Part shown: positions 22,011 to 33,752 of the stretch, in pieces
Numbering within the stretch: the first letter of the stretch is position 1
How the letters are laid out: each line of letters begins with the position of its first letter
DNA from: Colocasia esculenta
Lineage: Eukaryota; Streptophyta; Magnoliopsida; Alismatales; Araceae
Direction: 5' to 3'
NCBI GenBank assembly: GCA_014218235.1
Contig: CM024753.1
Coordinates: 6,448,001 to 6,512,000 of the forward strand
Length of the DNA stretch: 64,000 nt
The notes under the pieces: generated by a model
Databases searched by the model: none
What the model was told of the DNA's origin: nothing
Seen by the model: only the letters and a program-made list of their open reading frames with translations
Translations under genes and position numbers: made by a program

Positions 22011-23086
22011 TCGTCATTCTTCCACACCCATAGTGCCTTCTCTTCTTGTTCCCATCAGAATAGAGGGCAGTGGGAAGCGGGAGTGAGGTGGAACCGCCAT
22101 CTATTGTTGTTCCGTTCTCTTCTAGTGCCCGATTTCTGTATGAGTGGTTGTCCAGTTTGCCATCCTCTTCCTCGTTCAAAGTGTACACAGCCTACATCTC
22201 CCTCCTCCTAAATGGTTCTCACAAAAGAGGCCGCCCTAGTCGTCACCCCTACCCACAGCCCCTCCTGCATCTCCTTCTGCTCCCTGGCCCTCCTGGCACG
22301 GTGGCTCGCGTCTGTCACTGTGCAGCTTATTTGCCTCGTCCCGCCATGCCACCCCATCCTTCTCCTCCCCCTTCGGGAGCACCGACGTCGCCTTCTCCGT
22401 ATGCACCAAGCCGCCTCCATTCAGGAGGTCTCACATACAAGGGTTTGCAAATGTGGGAAGCAGGTCAAGTCTCCAGTGGTCATCGGGAAGGAGAAGATGC
22501 AGGGGATGTAGAGCATGGGTGTAGATCCCCATTGGCGAATGTACATAGAGCACAGCTCCGTCATCGAGTATTTTAAAAAAGGGCAAGTCTCTCTCCGCCT
22601 CCCTGTCGCGCCCTCCTTCTCGGAGGCCTCGCACTGGGGCGGCAGCACCTGCAGCAGACGGAGAAGTCGAGGACGTGGAGGCGTGGAGGAAGAAGGTGAG
22701 GCAGCCATGGAGGCGTGAATCCCTCCTTCCCAGTATGCGCCCCCACCCTCTTCCACGTGCTCCGACCATTAAAGGAGCTCGTTACTCCCCGAGCTTTTGC
22801 TGAGAAAGTGAGGCGATTCCATCGTCGTCCTTGGCTGTTGATACCTTTCCCGGCGGATCCTTCACGGGGCCTCGTGTGTGGGCATCTGGGTTTGCCGGGA
22901 GCTCGTGCTGGGGGGTTTTTGGTGCGTGGAGGCCTCTGGGTGTGCCTATTTGAGCGCCCTGCCGCCGTTCTGGGTCTGACATCTATGTTGGTTTGGGGTT
23001 TGATCTCTTAGGAGGGGGTTTCCTACCGTTGGGTTATCTGCAGAGGGGAATTTTTCTGCTTCTGAGAGGAGGAGAGCGAGGAGGAG

Positions 23087-23394
23087 ATGAAGAAGTACGA
23101 GGTGGTGTGGGATATTGGGTCCGGGAACTTTTGCGTGGCCAGACTGATGCGGAACAAGGAGATGAAGGAGCTTGTCTCCATGAAATATATTGAGAGGGGG
23201 CAAAAGGTCGGCCTCAATCGATCCCTTGCTCCCCCCATATGTCCCTTTCCTTCGTGTTTCTTGTTCATCTGGTGATTTAGATGCTAATCGTTGTTGGCTC
23301 CCCCATTTTTGGTATGAAGATTGATGAGAAGGTGGCAAGGGAGATCATGAACCACCGCTCCCTACGGCACCCCAACATCATCCGATTCAAGGAG
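23087..23394 (+). pseudogene. captured SnRK2 fragment, copy C
   Basis: Exon 1 (23,087-23,206) reads MKKYEVV, then GSGNFCVARLMRNKE and MKYIERGQK. Exon 2 (23,320-23,394) reads IDEKVAREIMNHRSL, then RHPNIIRFKE. Both are in frame with correct lengths (120 and 75 bp) and GT donors. This copy keeps the family GSGNF glycine-loop sequence where A and B have ESGNF, but has Cys for the last loop Gly and Met-Lys at the start. Reading continues into an intron-like stop (RRVL), so only the kinase N-lobe start is encoded. Confidence 0.85.
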
Positions 23395-25027
23395 GTGAGA
23401 AGAGTGCTGTAATACGTAGAATTTTGGATTTCGTCTCCTTGATCGATGTCTTGGTAGAATTTGCTTCATCGTTGTTAAGTTGTGATCGATGACTTGTGTC
23501 ATATGTTTTATTACTTTAAGCAGGTGGAGTTAGACATGTTATATATCGGTCTTGTATTTTTGTGGATCTACTATCTGATATCTAGTGTTTAGATTTGTTA
23601 TAAGAACACCTAAACAAGGTTATCTTCATGGTTTCTTTTAGTTAATTTTCTTGTAACTTTTACTGTTCCAACAGGGACATGAGATTGTTGTAAGAACACC
23701 TAAACATGTATTGCAAAATGCAAATTTTACTTTCAATAGAGAGTTTCTCAAGTATAATTTAAGGTGGGTTTTTCTTCGTGTGGATTTTAGAAAACAACTC
23801 AAGAAGATGGTAGGTTCCTGCTCGAGTTTGCAGATGCTAAGGAAGGTGGGTTCATCTTTGCTCCCTCTCATAATTATGCCCATGCTTAGTTTTTAATATC
23901 TTTTGTCATTGTACATATCTTTTGTGGTATATATATCCAGATTGGCTACTAAGTGCTAACTCAAAACTCATTTTGGTTTTGTAGAGAAGCTATTTGAGTT
24001 CATGTATCAACAGCGAGAGAACAACTTAGATATGGAAAGAAGTGAGTAGACTATGTTCTCTTGTGGATGTACCTTTGACACTCGATTTTGTTCTGTTCTA
24101 CTATATTAAAGTAGTAATTGAAGTACTATAAAATCCTTGTGTTCTTTCTCAATAGGCAGGAAGAAGTTTATCCGATTGTACATTATACACATGCTGTTTA
24201 TTTGTGTTTTGTTTCTCACAAGTTATTGGAAACATTTTTCAGGATGGTATTCTTAGTTTTGGATATCTTTTCTTCACGTGGTTGTGAGTATAACATGGCA
24301 AACAGATTCATGCTACCCAGTTTCTCTGGCTTGACCAGAACATCCCATGATGAATTGTTCTGATTTGAAAACCCAAAGCTTGTCCATCCTCCATTTGATC
24401 CTTTTTCTGGTAATAGGTTTGATGGTCTCTCATATTTGTATGTCCCAAGTGAATCAATACTGTCAAACTGATTTGAACACCTATACCATAGAAGAGGAGT
24501 TCAATTTTATTTAGTTAGGCATCTTTTGAAAGAAATGTAGAATGAGAGTTTCATTTTCAGATAACAAATACTTTTCCAAAGTTGAACCTATGACTATATT
24601 TCTGAGGACTTCAGTATCCTATATTTTTTCAGAGCTGGTGCTAGGTTGTGTTAAGTTGTAGGTAGATAAACTACTTGCCCAGTTGTTCTGTTGGTAATCT
24701 CTCGAAATATTGCATTTTTTTAGCTGTAATTGTATAGTTTGGAAGAGAGTATAAATGGAACCAGTAGAAAGTGGTCCTTATCCAACTTCAAGTGACTACA
24801 TAATGGCTACACATTCTCAAATAAGACTATGCTTGTCAGTTAACAGTTGTTGTTCTCCATTTTTGCATCTCAGAATGTGGTTAGTGGTACAAGGAACAAC
24901 AAAGTAAGTAACCCTTTTCCAAAAATCTGGTCAGCAGTGGTTTATTTTTGTTCAACTTGAGTTAGTTATAATGGTTTTATATAATTTCTTCCAATATAAT
25001 TAATGACTAACTTTTATGTAATTTCAG

Positions 25028-25260
25028 ATGACAAGGAAGAAGGTGAAATTGCTAGATTTAGAGAATGAACAAGTGGTAGAAGACATTGTTATGAGTGTAG
25101 ATCCAAAGAAAATTGTTATGGGGAGGCCTATTGGACATGTGTACTGTGAAGTCTCAATTAATTATGTAAACAAACCTATTGCTCCCTTATTTGTTAAAGA
25201 TGACCAAAGATTTTGAATCAAAGATCCCATTGGAAGTCATATTCTATGGATTCGAGATTA
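25028..25260 (+). pseudogene. TNP1-type CACTA domain remnant, copy C
   Basis: Counterpart of 9,911-10,140, with KKIVMGRPIGHVYCEVSINY then NKPIAPLFVKDD, a stop, and IKDPIGSHILWIRDY. The stop sits at the same place as in copy A, so it predates the duplication. Confidence 0.7.
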
Positions 25261-25971
25261 TGTAAGTTTTTTGTTTATTGAAAATTTATACTACCTGACA
25301 AATCATCTACCGTTTTTGTTAACTTTTTTATTGTTTTCTTTCTATGTAGATGTTAGTGGATGAGGCAAAATGATCACTATTTAGTGGTTAGCACATATAT
25401 CACTTTGGAAACACTTTGGTATAATTTTGGACAAATAGATGTTGTAGATGTATATTTTTGACATTAATATGAAAAGTGTTGTGAACGACCACGATATTTG
25501 ATGTTGAATGAGATAATGTGAATGTGAGCGAGGTTGGTGGATGTAACCAATGAAATGTGTGTGAATATGATGTGTATGAGGATGGAGTGTAAGTGAATGT
25601 GTGGATGATGAATTGTGATTGTTAAAATGTGTGGCTGTAACCAATGAATTGTGGATGTTGAATTGTGATTGTTATGAATGTAAGGCTTTGATATGGGGAG
25701 GAAGGACATGTGGCATTTTAACTCAGGTACAAAAACCTACAACATTTAACTTTGTAGGTATAAACAACCTATGACATTTGATTCTGTAGGTAAACACAAT
25801 GTACGACATTAAACGTTGCCTATGACTCTATCGTAGGTAATAGTATTACCAACACGTACTTTACCTACGACATAAGCCGTAGGAAATGTCGTAGATATAG
25901 ATATGTACCTACGATATTTGTCCTATTATTGACATTTTTGGTCATAGGTAAAACTGTGTTTTGTAGTAGTG

Positions 25972-26384
25972 ATCTCTATATATCACAAGGGAAAGCAACA
26001 ACCACTTTGCCGCCAAGTCGATCGTACTCCTACTTTAATCCGAATACTGGAGTTAGAGCAGTTCCTCTTGATCTTGTGCATTCCACTTGCAGTGCTTTCT
26101 TTCGATTAATAAAATCGTCAAGTTTGAATATGCATACACTCTTCAATTTGTGCTCATGAAAGGATCGATTGATCCGTTAATGATTTAATAGTTTGCTCTC
26201 ATGTTGGTTTAATATCATCTTTTTATCCTTAATTTGACACCATTTGCCATTGTATAAATACACACACGATTTTCAAGAGTACAATAATAATTTTTAATGA
26301 GTTATCTCTAGGGATAATTTTTATGATCCCATGGGAGAGATAATTATCACCCATTTATCACCCTTTTATCTTGAATAATTTTTA
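25972..26384. other. non-coding spacer between Pack-CACTA and MULE-B
   Basis: Same as 10,881-11,291; no gene is seen. The last nine bases (26,376-26,384, taattttta) are the left target duplication of MULE-B. Confidence 0.65.
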
Positions 26385-27472
26385 GGGAGAATTAATTATT
26401 GGTCCCTGGCAGGGACATGATATTATTTTCAGGTCCCTGTCAAGTTTTTATGTACCTTTCGGTCCCTGCTTTATGTGGGACTTATTTTTAAGTCCCTGTT
26501 TTAACCCCCGTTATCCCAAAAATATGTAACCATTATCTCAAAAGTGTGTAACTACGTAAGTACGTACTTACACAGTTACATGTGTAACTGCGTAAGTATG
26601 TAAATCTAGTAACTATTTAAGTACGTATTTACATACTCATGCAGTTACACATGTAACTCTGTAACCACATAGAAATTTTATAAGTTTGTAACTCTGTAAT
26701 TATGGCTTACCTAGTTACATACTTACATAGTTTCAGAATGATTTACCTAATTATCAGGGCTTACCTATTACCAAAGGTTACCTAGGGTTTACCTAGTTAC
26801 AGAGTTACATATGTAATTACTGTAACTACATAAGTGTAGTTACAGAGTTACATATGTAATTCTGTAACTACATAAGTGTAGTTACAGGATTACATATGTA
26901 ACTCTGTAACTACATGTAAGTGTGTAATTACACATGTACATACTATGTAACTACACATACACATGTAACTCTGTAAGTATATAAGTACATAGTTTTTTAT
27001 GCCTTATGTTTGTAATTATTTCTTCATGTAATTATGTAATAAGGTATGAAGTAGTTACACAGTTAAATATGTAACTGCGTAAGTATATATTTACAGAGTT
27101 ACATGTATAATTGCGTAAGTATGTAAATCCTGTAACTGTGTAAGTATGTAATTACATATTTATGCAGTTACACATGTAACTCTCGAACTACATAGAAATT
27201 TTATAAGTTTGTAACTCTGTAATTATAGCTTACCTAGTTACATACTTACATAGTTTCAGAAGGATTTACCTAGTTATCAGGGCTTACCTAGTTACCAAAG
27301 GTTACCTAAGGCTTACCTAGTTACAGAGTTACATATGTAATTTCTGTAACTGCGTAAGTATGTAGCTACAGAGTTACATGTGTAACTCTGTAACTACATG
27401 TAAGTGTGTAATTACACATGTACATACTATGTAACTATACATACACATATAACTATGTAAGTATGTAAGTAC

Positions 27473-28285
27473 ATGCATTGTCAAATAACAGCTAGATTGT
27501 GGAGCTTCTTGACGGTTTCTAATGTCGCCTCTCCTTTTGGTTTTGTTTCCCTTTACTGCCTTATCCTTATGCTTTGGGAGATTTGGAAGGGGAGATGCTT
27601 GGCAAGGTTTGAGTCTAAGAGGCCTTCAACTGCTATTATTATTAGCAAGATCAAATTCATGATATCAAATTCTATTGCTCATATGGATTTTAAGGTGGCT
27701 CCATCGCCACAAGAGTTGCAGGTCCTTCAACTTTATGGGTTTAATCCTATTGTCTCATCTAAGATTCTCAAGTTGGTCAGCTGGATACCACCTTTATCTG
27801 ATTTTTGTTTAAACGTAGATGGAGCTTGCAAAGGAAACCCGGGAGTCTGTGGGGGAGGTGGGTGCATCCGTAACAAGCAGGGTGGGATTTCTGTGGGATT
27901 TTCTCATTTCTATGGCTATGGAAATACTATGGTAGCGGAAATTAGAGCCTTGTGTGATGGTATTCGCATGGCAGAGTCTCTTGGCCTTCGGTTATCTGTC
28001 ATTTACACAGATTCAATTACTTTGGTCAACTCTCTCAAGACTGGTCGATGTCCTTCTTGGCAGGCTTACCGTTGGTGGTGGGAAGTTAGTACATCGCTAA
28101 CCAGAAGTTCTTATGACATTCGTCATGTGTTCCGGGAAACTAACCAGGTTGCTGATGCTATGGCTAACTATGCATGTCAAGCCAAGGTGAACAAAGTCTT
28201 CTGGGGGACTTGTAGCGTCCCAAAAAATTATAAAGAGCCTATTGTTTTAGATAAAATCGGTCTTCTACATGTAAGATCTTCTTGA
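27473..28285 (+). CDS. LINE3 RNase H region of ORF2, open but 5'-truncated
   Basis: A 270-codon open frame, the tail of an L1-type ORF2. Residues 1-110 are the linker before RNase H, with the hydrophobic segment FGFVSLYCLILMLWEIWKG that is common in plant LINE proteins. RNase H spans about 112-232, with a full catalytic set: Asp116 (LNVDGACKGNPG), Glu156 (AEIRALCDG), Asp180 (IYTDS) and Asp228 (ETNQVADAM). The fold resembles a plant RNase H-like protein that would cut RNA in hybrids. The ATG is an accident: its A and T belong to the target duplication and its G is the first base of the element. No promoter is seen, so expression is doubtful. Confidence 0.75.
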   Translation: MHCQITARLWSFLTVSNVASPFGFVSLYCLILMLWEIWKGRCLARFESKRPSTAIIISKIKFMISNSIAHMDFKVAPSPQELQVLQLYGFNPIVSSKILKLVSWIPPLSDFCLNVDGACKGNPGVCGGGGCIRNKQGGISVGFSHFYGYGNTMVAEIRALCDGIRMAESLGLRLSVIYTDSITLVNSLKTGRCPSWQAYRWWWEVSTSLTRSSYDIRHVFRETNQVADAMANYACQAKVNKVFWGTCSVPKNYKEPIVLDKIGLLHVRSS

Positions 28286-28428
28286 CCGGGTCTCAACTGT
28301 ATCTTATCAATTTGAATATATATTTTGGCCCAGGTGCTACTCTGGTGGAGTGAGAACATTCGCCCTTGTTGGGGGAGGGTGCACTCTCCCAGCCTTAGTT
28401 CCTGAGGACCACTTTAAATAAAAAAATA
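27475..28428 (+). mobile_element. LINE3, 5'-truncated LINE with A-rich tail, inserted in MULE-B
   Basis: Flanked by the 9-bp duplication taagtacat (27,466-27,474 and 28,429-28,437). The uninterrupted site taagtacatag is at 12,348-12,358 in MULE-A. The 3' end is actttaaataaaaaaata, a short A-rich tail. Only the last part of ORF2 (RNase H) and the 3' UTR are present. It is related to LINE2 but clearly diverged. Confidence 0.93.
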
Positions 28429-29302
28429 TAAGTACATAGTTTTTTACATCTTAAGTTTGTAATTATTTCTTCCTGTAACTATATAACAAGGTATGAAGTA
28501 GTTACACAATTAACACTACTAGAAAAATGGGTTTTACCTACAACCCAAAACCGTAGGTGTAGGCGAAAAATAGTAGGTAATGGTCTTTACCTACAACCTT
28601 CCCTACGACTTGGCTCGTAGGTATAAACACCGTAGGTAAAACATATACCTACACAGTTAGAGTCGTAGGTGTAGACTTTGTCTTTACCTACCACGTATAT
28701 ATTATGTAGGTGTAGATTGTGACTTTACCTACCACATATTATTGTGTAGGTTATTTAAATACATGCATCAAATAGATACACCTACCAAATAATAGTTGTA
28801 GGAAAACATATACCTACCAAACTATAACAATAATAATTTCAAAAATCTGACCTATAGGGCCACCCATTGCAAACACTCGTACATGTTCTATCCACAACTA
28901 GCATTTCATACCATTCACATCTAAAACCAACATTTCATACCATTCACATCCACAACCAACACTTCATGTACACATCCATTCACACATCCATCCACACATT
29001 CATTCACAAACATCCACAATTTCTCACAATTTAAATAACATGAAAAGTAAAGGTGAAATACATCTAAGAAAGTTTCATCAGTAAGATTAAAGTAATACAT
29101 GACAAGTTCTTTCCATAATTGTTTATTCAATGGATAAGACGTGTGTACATGAATAACTGGAACATCACATATAACTAAGATACTAATCTTGATCACCAAC
29201 TTGTCTCTTAGAATCCAATTGCACCTGAAATTGTAAAAAAAAAAAAAAAAAAAGAGAGACAAAGCAAAGTTAGGATAAATTTTATCTCAACATGACAAAC
29301 AT

Positions 29303-29518
29303 TTAAAGTATAAATAGTAGAATACATACATATTGTAGAAACCATAAGATGTGGCTTCCAATAGCATCCTTCATTGTCTTCCTATTATCGTCCTTGATAA
29401 ATAGTGGGGATTCAGGTTTGTTGGCCAATAAAACAGCAACTTCACAAAAGTCTTGGCCAATAGGCCCGCCCATCACTATTTTTGTTGGATCTGTACTCAT
29501 GACAATACCCATGGCCAC
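29303..29518 (-). pseudogene. TNP1-type domain exon, distal tandem copy
   Basis: Reads MSTDPTKIVMGGPIGQDFCE then VAVLLANKPESPLFIKDD and DAIGSHILWF. Homologous to the remnants at 9,911 and 25,028 in Pack-CACTA. This is the last coding part of the TNP1-type gene before the element's 3' end. TNP1/TNPA-type proteins bind subterminal repeats and help tnp2 excise the element. It is duplicated at 30,608-30,847. Confidence 0.7.
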
Positions 29519-30607
29519 TATATTTCATACATATCCAACAATTTAACTCTTTTTGATATCAACTACAAGTAAAAAAGTTGGGAAATGATCAATTTGACAA
29601 GTGTTGGAATAGAAAGATAACACATGTTAAAAGAATTGTTCCCGATGTACACATAAAAATATCAAGGCAGCAGGTAATGGAAAAGCCAGCATGGAGCAAA
29701 AAGCCAGTTAAGATCCACCTGCAACAACAGAATAAAAAAGAAGCTAACCAGAAAAATCTGTCACCCAACATCAATCGATACCACATAATATAGCATTCTT
29801 AGAATATCAGGTAAGAAAAATACCATGACACTGGGATATAGACAAAAGCATGTGCCCTTCCTTCATATCTAGAAAATAATAAATTTGTCATCCATCTGTG
29901 CTGAATAGTCATAGAAATCTGATATCAGCTTTGGTTATTTTCCTTTGATCTGTGAACTCTGTACCTTCCGGAGGACGTATAAAAGCTCATTCCATTTTGG
30001 GGGACCATGATAAAAATATGAGGACATATAAAAGCTCATTCCAGGTATACACATATAAAAGAAGTGCAGAAGACACTAGAGGATGAGCATAGTTCAAATT
30101 GGTGTAAAGGTAGTTGTATCCTGTGAATATGGATTCCAGGATTGTTGCTTATGTATGTATTCACATCTAAAACCACTCGTACATGTTCTATCCACAACTG
30201 GCATTTCATACCATTCACATCTAAAACCAACATTTCATACCATTCACATCCACAACCAACACTTCATGTACACACATCCATTCACACATCCATCCAACAC
30301 ATTCATTCACAAACATCCACAATTTCTCACAATTTAAATAACATGAAAAGTAAAGGTGAAATAGACATCTAAGAAAGTTTCATCAATAAGATTAAAGTAA
30401 TACATGACAAGTTCTTTCCATAATTGTTTATCCAATGGATAAGACGTGTGTACATGAATAACTGGAACATCACATATAACTAAGATACTAATCTTGATCA
30501 CCAACTTGTCTCTTAGAATCCAATTGCACCTGAAATTGTAAAAAAAAAAAAAAAACAAAGAGAGACAAAGCAAAGTAGGATAAATTTTATCTCAACATGA
30601 CAAACAT

Positions 30608-30847
30608 TTAAAGTATAAATAAGTAGAATACATACATATTGTAGAACCATAAAATGTGGCTTCCAATAGCATCCTTCATTGTCTTCCTATTATCGTCCTT
30701 GATAAATAGTGGGGATTCAGGTTTGTTGGCCAATAAAACAGCAACTTCACAAAAGTCTTGGCCAATAGGCCTGCCCATCACTATTTTTGTTGGATCTGTA
30801 CTCATGACAATACTCATGGCCACTATATTTCCATACATATCCAACAA
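30608..30847 (-). pseudogene. TNP1-type domain exon, proximal tandem copy
   Basis: Almost identical to 29,303-29,518 (MSTDPTKIVMGRPIGQDFCE, then the same ANKPESPLFIKDD). It is the copy nearer to the rest of the TNP1-type gene, so the natural partner exon. It differs by a few substitutions and a short N-terminal extension. Confidence 0.7.
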
Positions 30848-31779
30848 TTAACTCTTTTTGATATCAACTACAAGTAAAAAAGTTAAGAAATGATCAATTT
30901 GACAAGTGTTGGAATAGAAAGATAACACATGTTAAAAGAATTGTTCCTGATGTACACATAAAAATATCAAGGCAGCAGGTAATGGAAAAGCCAGCATGGA
31001 GCAAAAACTCAGTTAAGATCCACCTGCAACAACAGAATAAAAAAGAAGCTAACCAGAAAAATCTGTCACCCAACATCCATCGATACCACATATATAGCAT
31101 TCTTAGAATAATCAGGTAAGAAAAATACCATGACACTGGGATATAGACAAAAGCATGTGCCCTTCCTTCATATCTAGAAAATAATAAATTTGTCATCCAT
31201 CTGTGCTGAATAGTCATAGAAATCTGATATCAGCGTTGGTCATATTCCTTTGATCTGTGAACTCTGTACCTTCCGGAGGACGTATAAAAGCTCATTCCAT
31301 TTTGGGGGACCATGATAAAAATATGAGGACATATAAAAGCTCATTACATATACACATATAAAAGAAGTGCAGAAGAACAACTAAGGTTGAGCATAGTTCA
31401 AATTGGATGTAAAGGTAGTTGTATCCTGTGAATATGGGGTTCCATATTGTTGCTTATGTAAATTGCTTACATGGTCAACCCTCCATATTATTCATGACTC
31501 CATAATTTGGTTAGGTGTTTCCTTAACTAACTGGGAGTTGCAGTTAAGATATCAGCAGTTAAGAAATATCATTGCAATTAACATATCAGAAATGCTACTA
31601 AAAACTCACGGAATGTACATCCTGTTTAGTCACACTTGTGCTTTCTTTTGGTGCCACTCCACCACCCACACTATCATTTTCCTCCTACATGTAAAATAAT
31701 AAGTGGATCAGACAATAATATTATGTGTACTATAATTATTTCAAAAAACTGGAGTTAAATGACCTGAAATTTTGACTAT

Positions 31780-33690
31780 GTTCCCTCCAACTTGGCAATC
31801 CTCTCCTCAAGATCCTTAACACGGTCACCCAACTTCTTATTTTCATCCTTCAAAATATCTGTACTCCTTCCCATAAAGATGCAGGTGTTGGTCCGGTACC
31901 TAAACCACGAACACGACCAGGTTTGTCTTCACCAAGCACTTGAGATATATCATTTTAGATGCCACCGTCTGAGAAGAGCTAGCTGAAGATTGTGATTGTT
32001 TTAAGGCCTGGATTTTCTCCTGTTTGAAAACATAGTTTGGAGGTCAAAAATAAAACATCTTGACACATAGGTATAAATGAAAAGCATTCACACTTACAAT
32101 GGCAACTGCACATTCGCTATTTACTGGAGCACCATCTTTTCTAGTATGGGTGACGATGAACAATTCAGAACGATCCATCTCTTGTCCACTTTTTTGTAAC
32201 TAAGACATTAATACACAAGTATAATTAATATATACAATGAAAAGAATAGATAATTGCATGTGCATATACATTACATGGGGGGTTTACCAAAAAAAAATTG
32301 CATGTGCATATAATAAAGAATAGTTCAATTAAGCTTTGCGGTTTACCAAAAATGGGAATAGAACAACTAGCTAGCAGGCTAAACTTTTCTTACCAAAAAA
32401 TGGGAATAGAACAACTAGCTAGCATGTGCATATACATTACATGGGGAGTTTCCCCTTTCTCATTTCTTCTCAACAGGCAGGCTAAACTTCCAGAAATTCA
32501 TTATACCCATAATGAGATCATCTTTGATCCTCTAAGGAGTGATGAAGGTTTAACACAATTAAAATGCCTTTGACAAAACTATGTAATGTAGAGCACAATA
32601 ACAGTCCCTTAGCCATGGACACAAAAACTGACACAAAAACTGACTTCCACAAAAACTGACTTCCACAGTATAATCTGTCAACATTTGTTTATAAACAAGC
32701 AAGTGCTGAGCAGAGGGAAATCAGACTAAATCTTATATAACAACATGAGATGAAATTTAAACTCTTGAGACTGCTTCATTGAATGAAAACGTAGTACCAG
32801 TTGTCTTTGATTAAGAAAATCTTGTTCCAGACCTCATCATTCCCATGTGGGTCGATCGCATCAATTCACCGGTTGTGTGCAAACAATTGCTATTCCCATA
32901 GGAATTGGTGGTTTATTCTTCAGTCAACTTGCACCCTCATGACGGTGTTCTCACATGCCTCCAAACATCCCGGCATTTTTCAACATGAGAAATACTTGTT
33001 ATCAGTCCAATCTGATGACAAGTCCCTTATGAACTGCTTGTCAAGCAATCTAATTGGCTATTCTCTCTCTCTCTCTCTCCAAGTCAATAAAATTACTTGA
33101 CAAACAATCCACATAAGACTGGTTATTAGATCGGACTGATAACAATCATTTTTCTATCCGGTTGGCTGCTCTGCTCTGCTCTGCTGACAAGGGCTTATGC
33201 AGGAACTCAGAAAATGAGGAGAAAAAGGTGTGCAGCAGTAGAATGTGTCAAAGCATCAATCAGATCTTTCGTCCAACCTTTGCAGCTTAAAGATTTGAAA
33301 AGGAACTAGTGTTAAACTGCCTTGTTCTATTTACTTTACCTCAGTTTTGCGGATGTCTGCAAATGTTTGAGTACCTGCACAATGAAATATTTTCTGGACA
33401 CCCATATTCTTGCGATTTACTTCACTCCTCCGCAGCATAATATGTAGTAAAGTTATACATGATCTAATGAAACTAGCAATTGACATATTTCAAATCATTT
33501 ACCACCCAATGTTCAGATGTCCATATCTTCACTGCCTCTTTCCACATGTCTGGGCTAATATGCAAATGCTTTGGTGGATTAACTTTAATTATTTTTTTAC
33601 TCTGCTTGAAAAATTGAGGGTACATATGTATAATCTCATCAAGATGACAGCTGCAGTGAAGTGATTCACATCTTTCTATTAACAAATTAC
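31780..33690 (-). pseudogene. TNP1-type (Ptta/En-Spm) DNA-binding protein gene, interrupted
   Basis: The minus strand shows pieces of a plant En/Spm Ptta-type protein in order: ISPDMWKEAVKIWTSEHWV (33,473-33,560), then MDRSELFIVTHTRKDGAPVN (about 32,120-32,180), then a short coiled-coil-like DRVKDLEERIAKLEG (about 31,785-31,830). AG/GT-bounded gaps suggest introns. A foreign stretch of about 32,220-33,150, containing a (CT) run and an inverted repeat, interrupts it. Such proteins recognise subterminal repeats. No continuous frame was found. Confidence 0.65.
32999..33142. repeat. short inverted repeat, possible small MITE inside CACTA-1
   Basis: gttatcagtccaatct at the left and agatcggactgataac at the right are inverted with one mismatch, 144 bp end to end. 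They enclose a (tc) run at about 33,062-33,080. No clear target duplication was found. Confidence 0.4.
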
Positions 33691-33752
33691 AATAAATCTA
33701 ACATCTTAATAATGCAACAACTTACTTTATGTATGCTCTAATTGCCTCACAA

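Larger units (their letters stand above)
22011..25971 (+). mobile_element. Pack-CACTA copy C, 5'-truncated
   Basis: Starts at the equivalent of 6,890 in copy A, so the left end and the whole HSP90 fragment are missing. It runs to the right end tagtagtg at 25,964-25,971. It keeps the GC-rich stretch, the SnRK2 fragment, the AT-rich part, the TNP1-type remnant and the right subterminal repeats. It is more diverged from copies A and B than they are from each other. Confidence 0.8.
28873..31459 (-). repeat. internal tandem duplication of about 1.3 kb in CACTA-1
   Basis: Unit 1 (28,873-30,166) and unit 2 (30,173-31,459) are direct repeats, both running from actcgtacatgttctatcc to attgttgcttatgta. 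Each contains one TNP1-type domain exon and the same A-run (about 29,240 and 30,541). Differences are few, so the duplication is recent. Confidence 0.9.

Noticed and set aside
32298..32573. 91-codon plus-strand ORF in CACTA-1
   Set aside because: Lies opposite the minus-strand gene order in an inserted, repeat-containing stretch; no recognisable domain.
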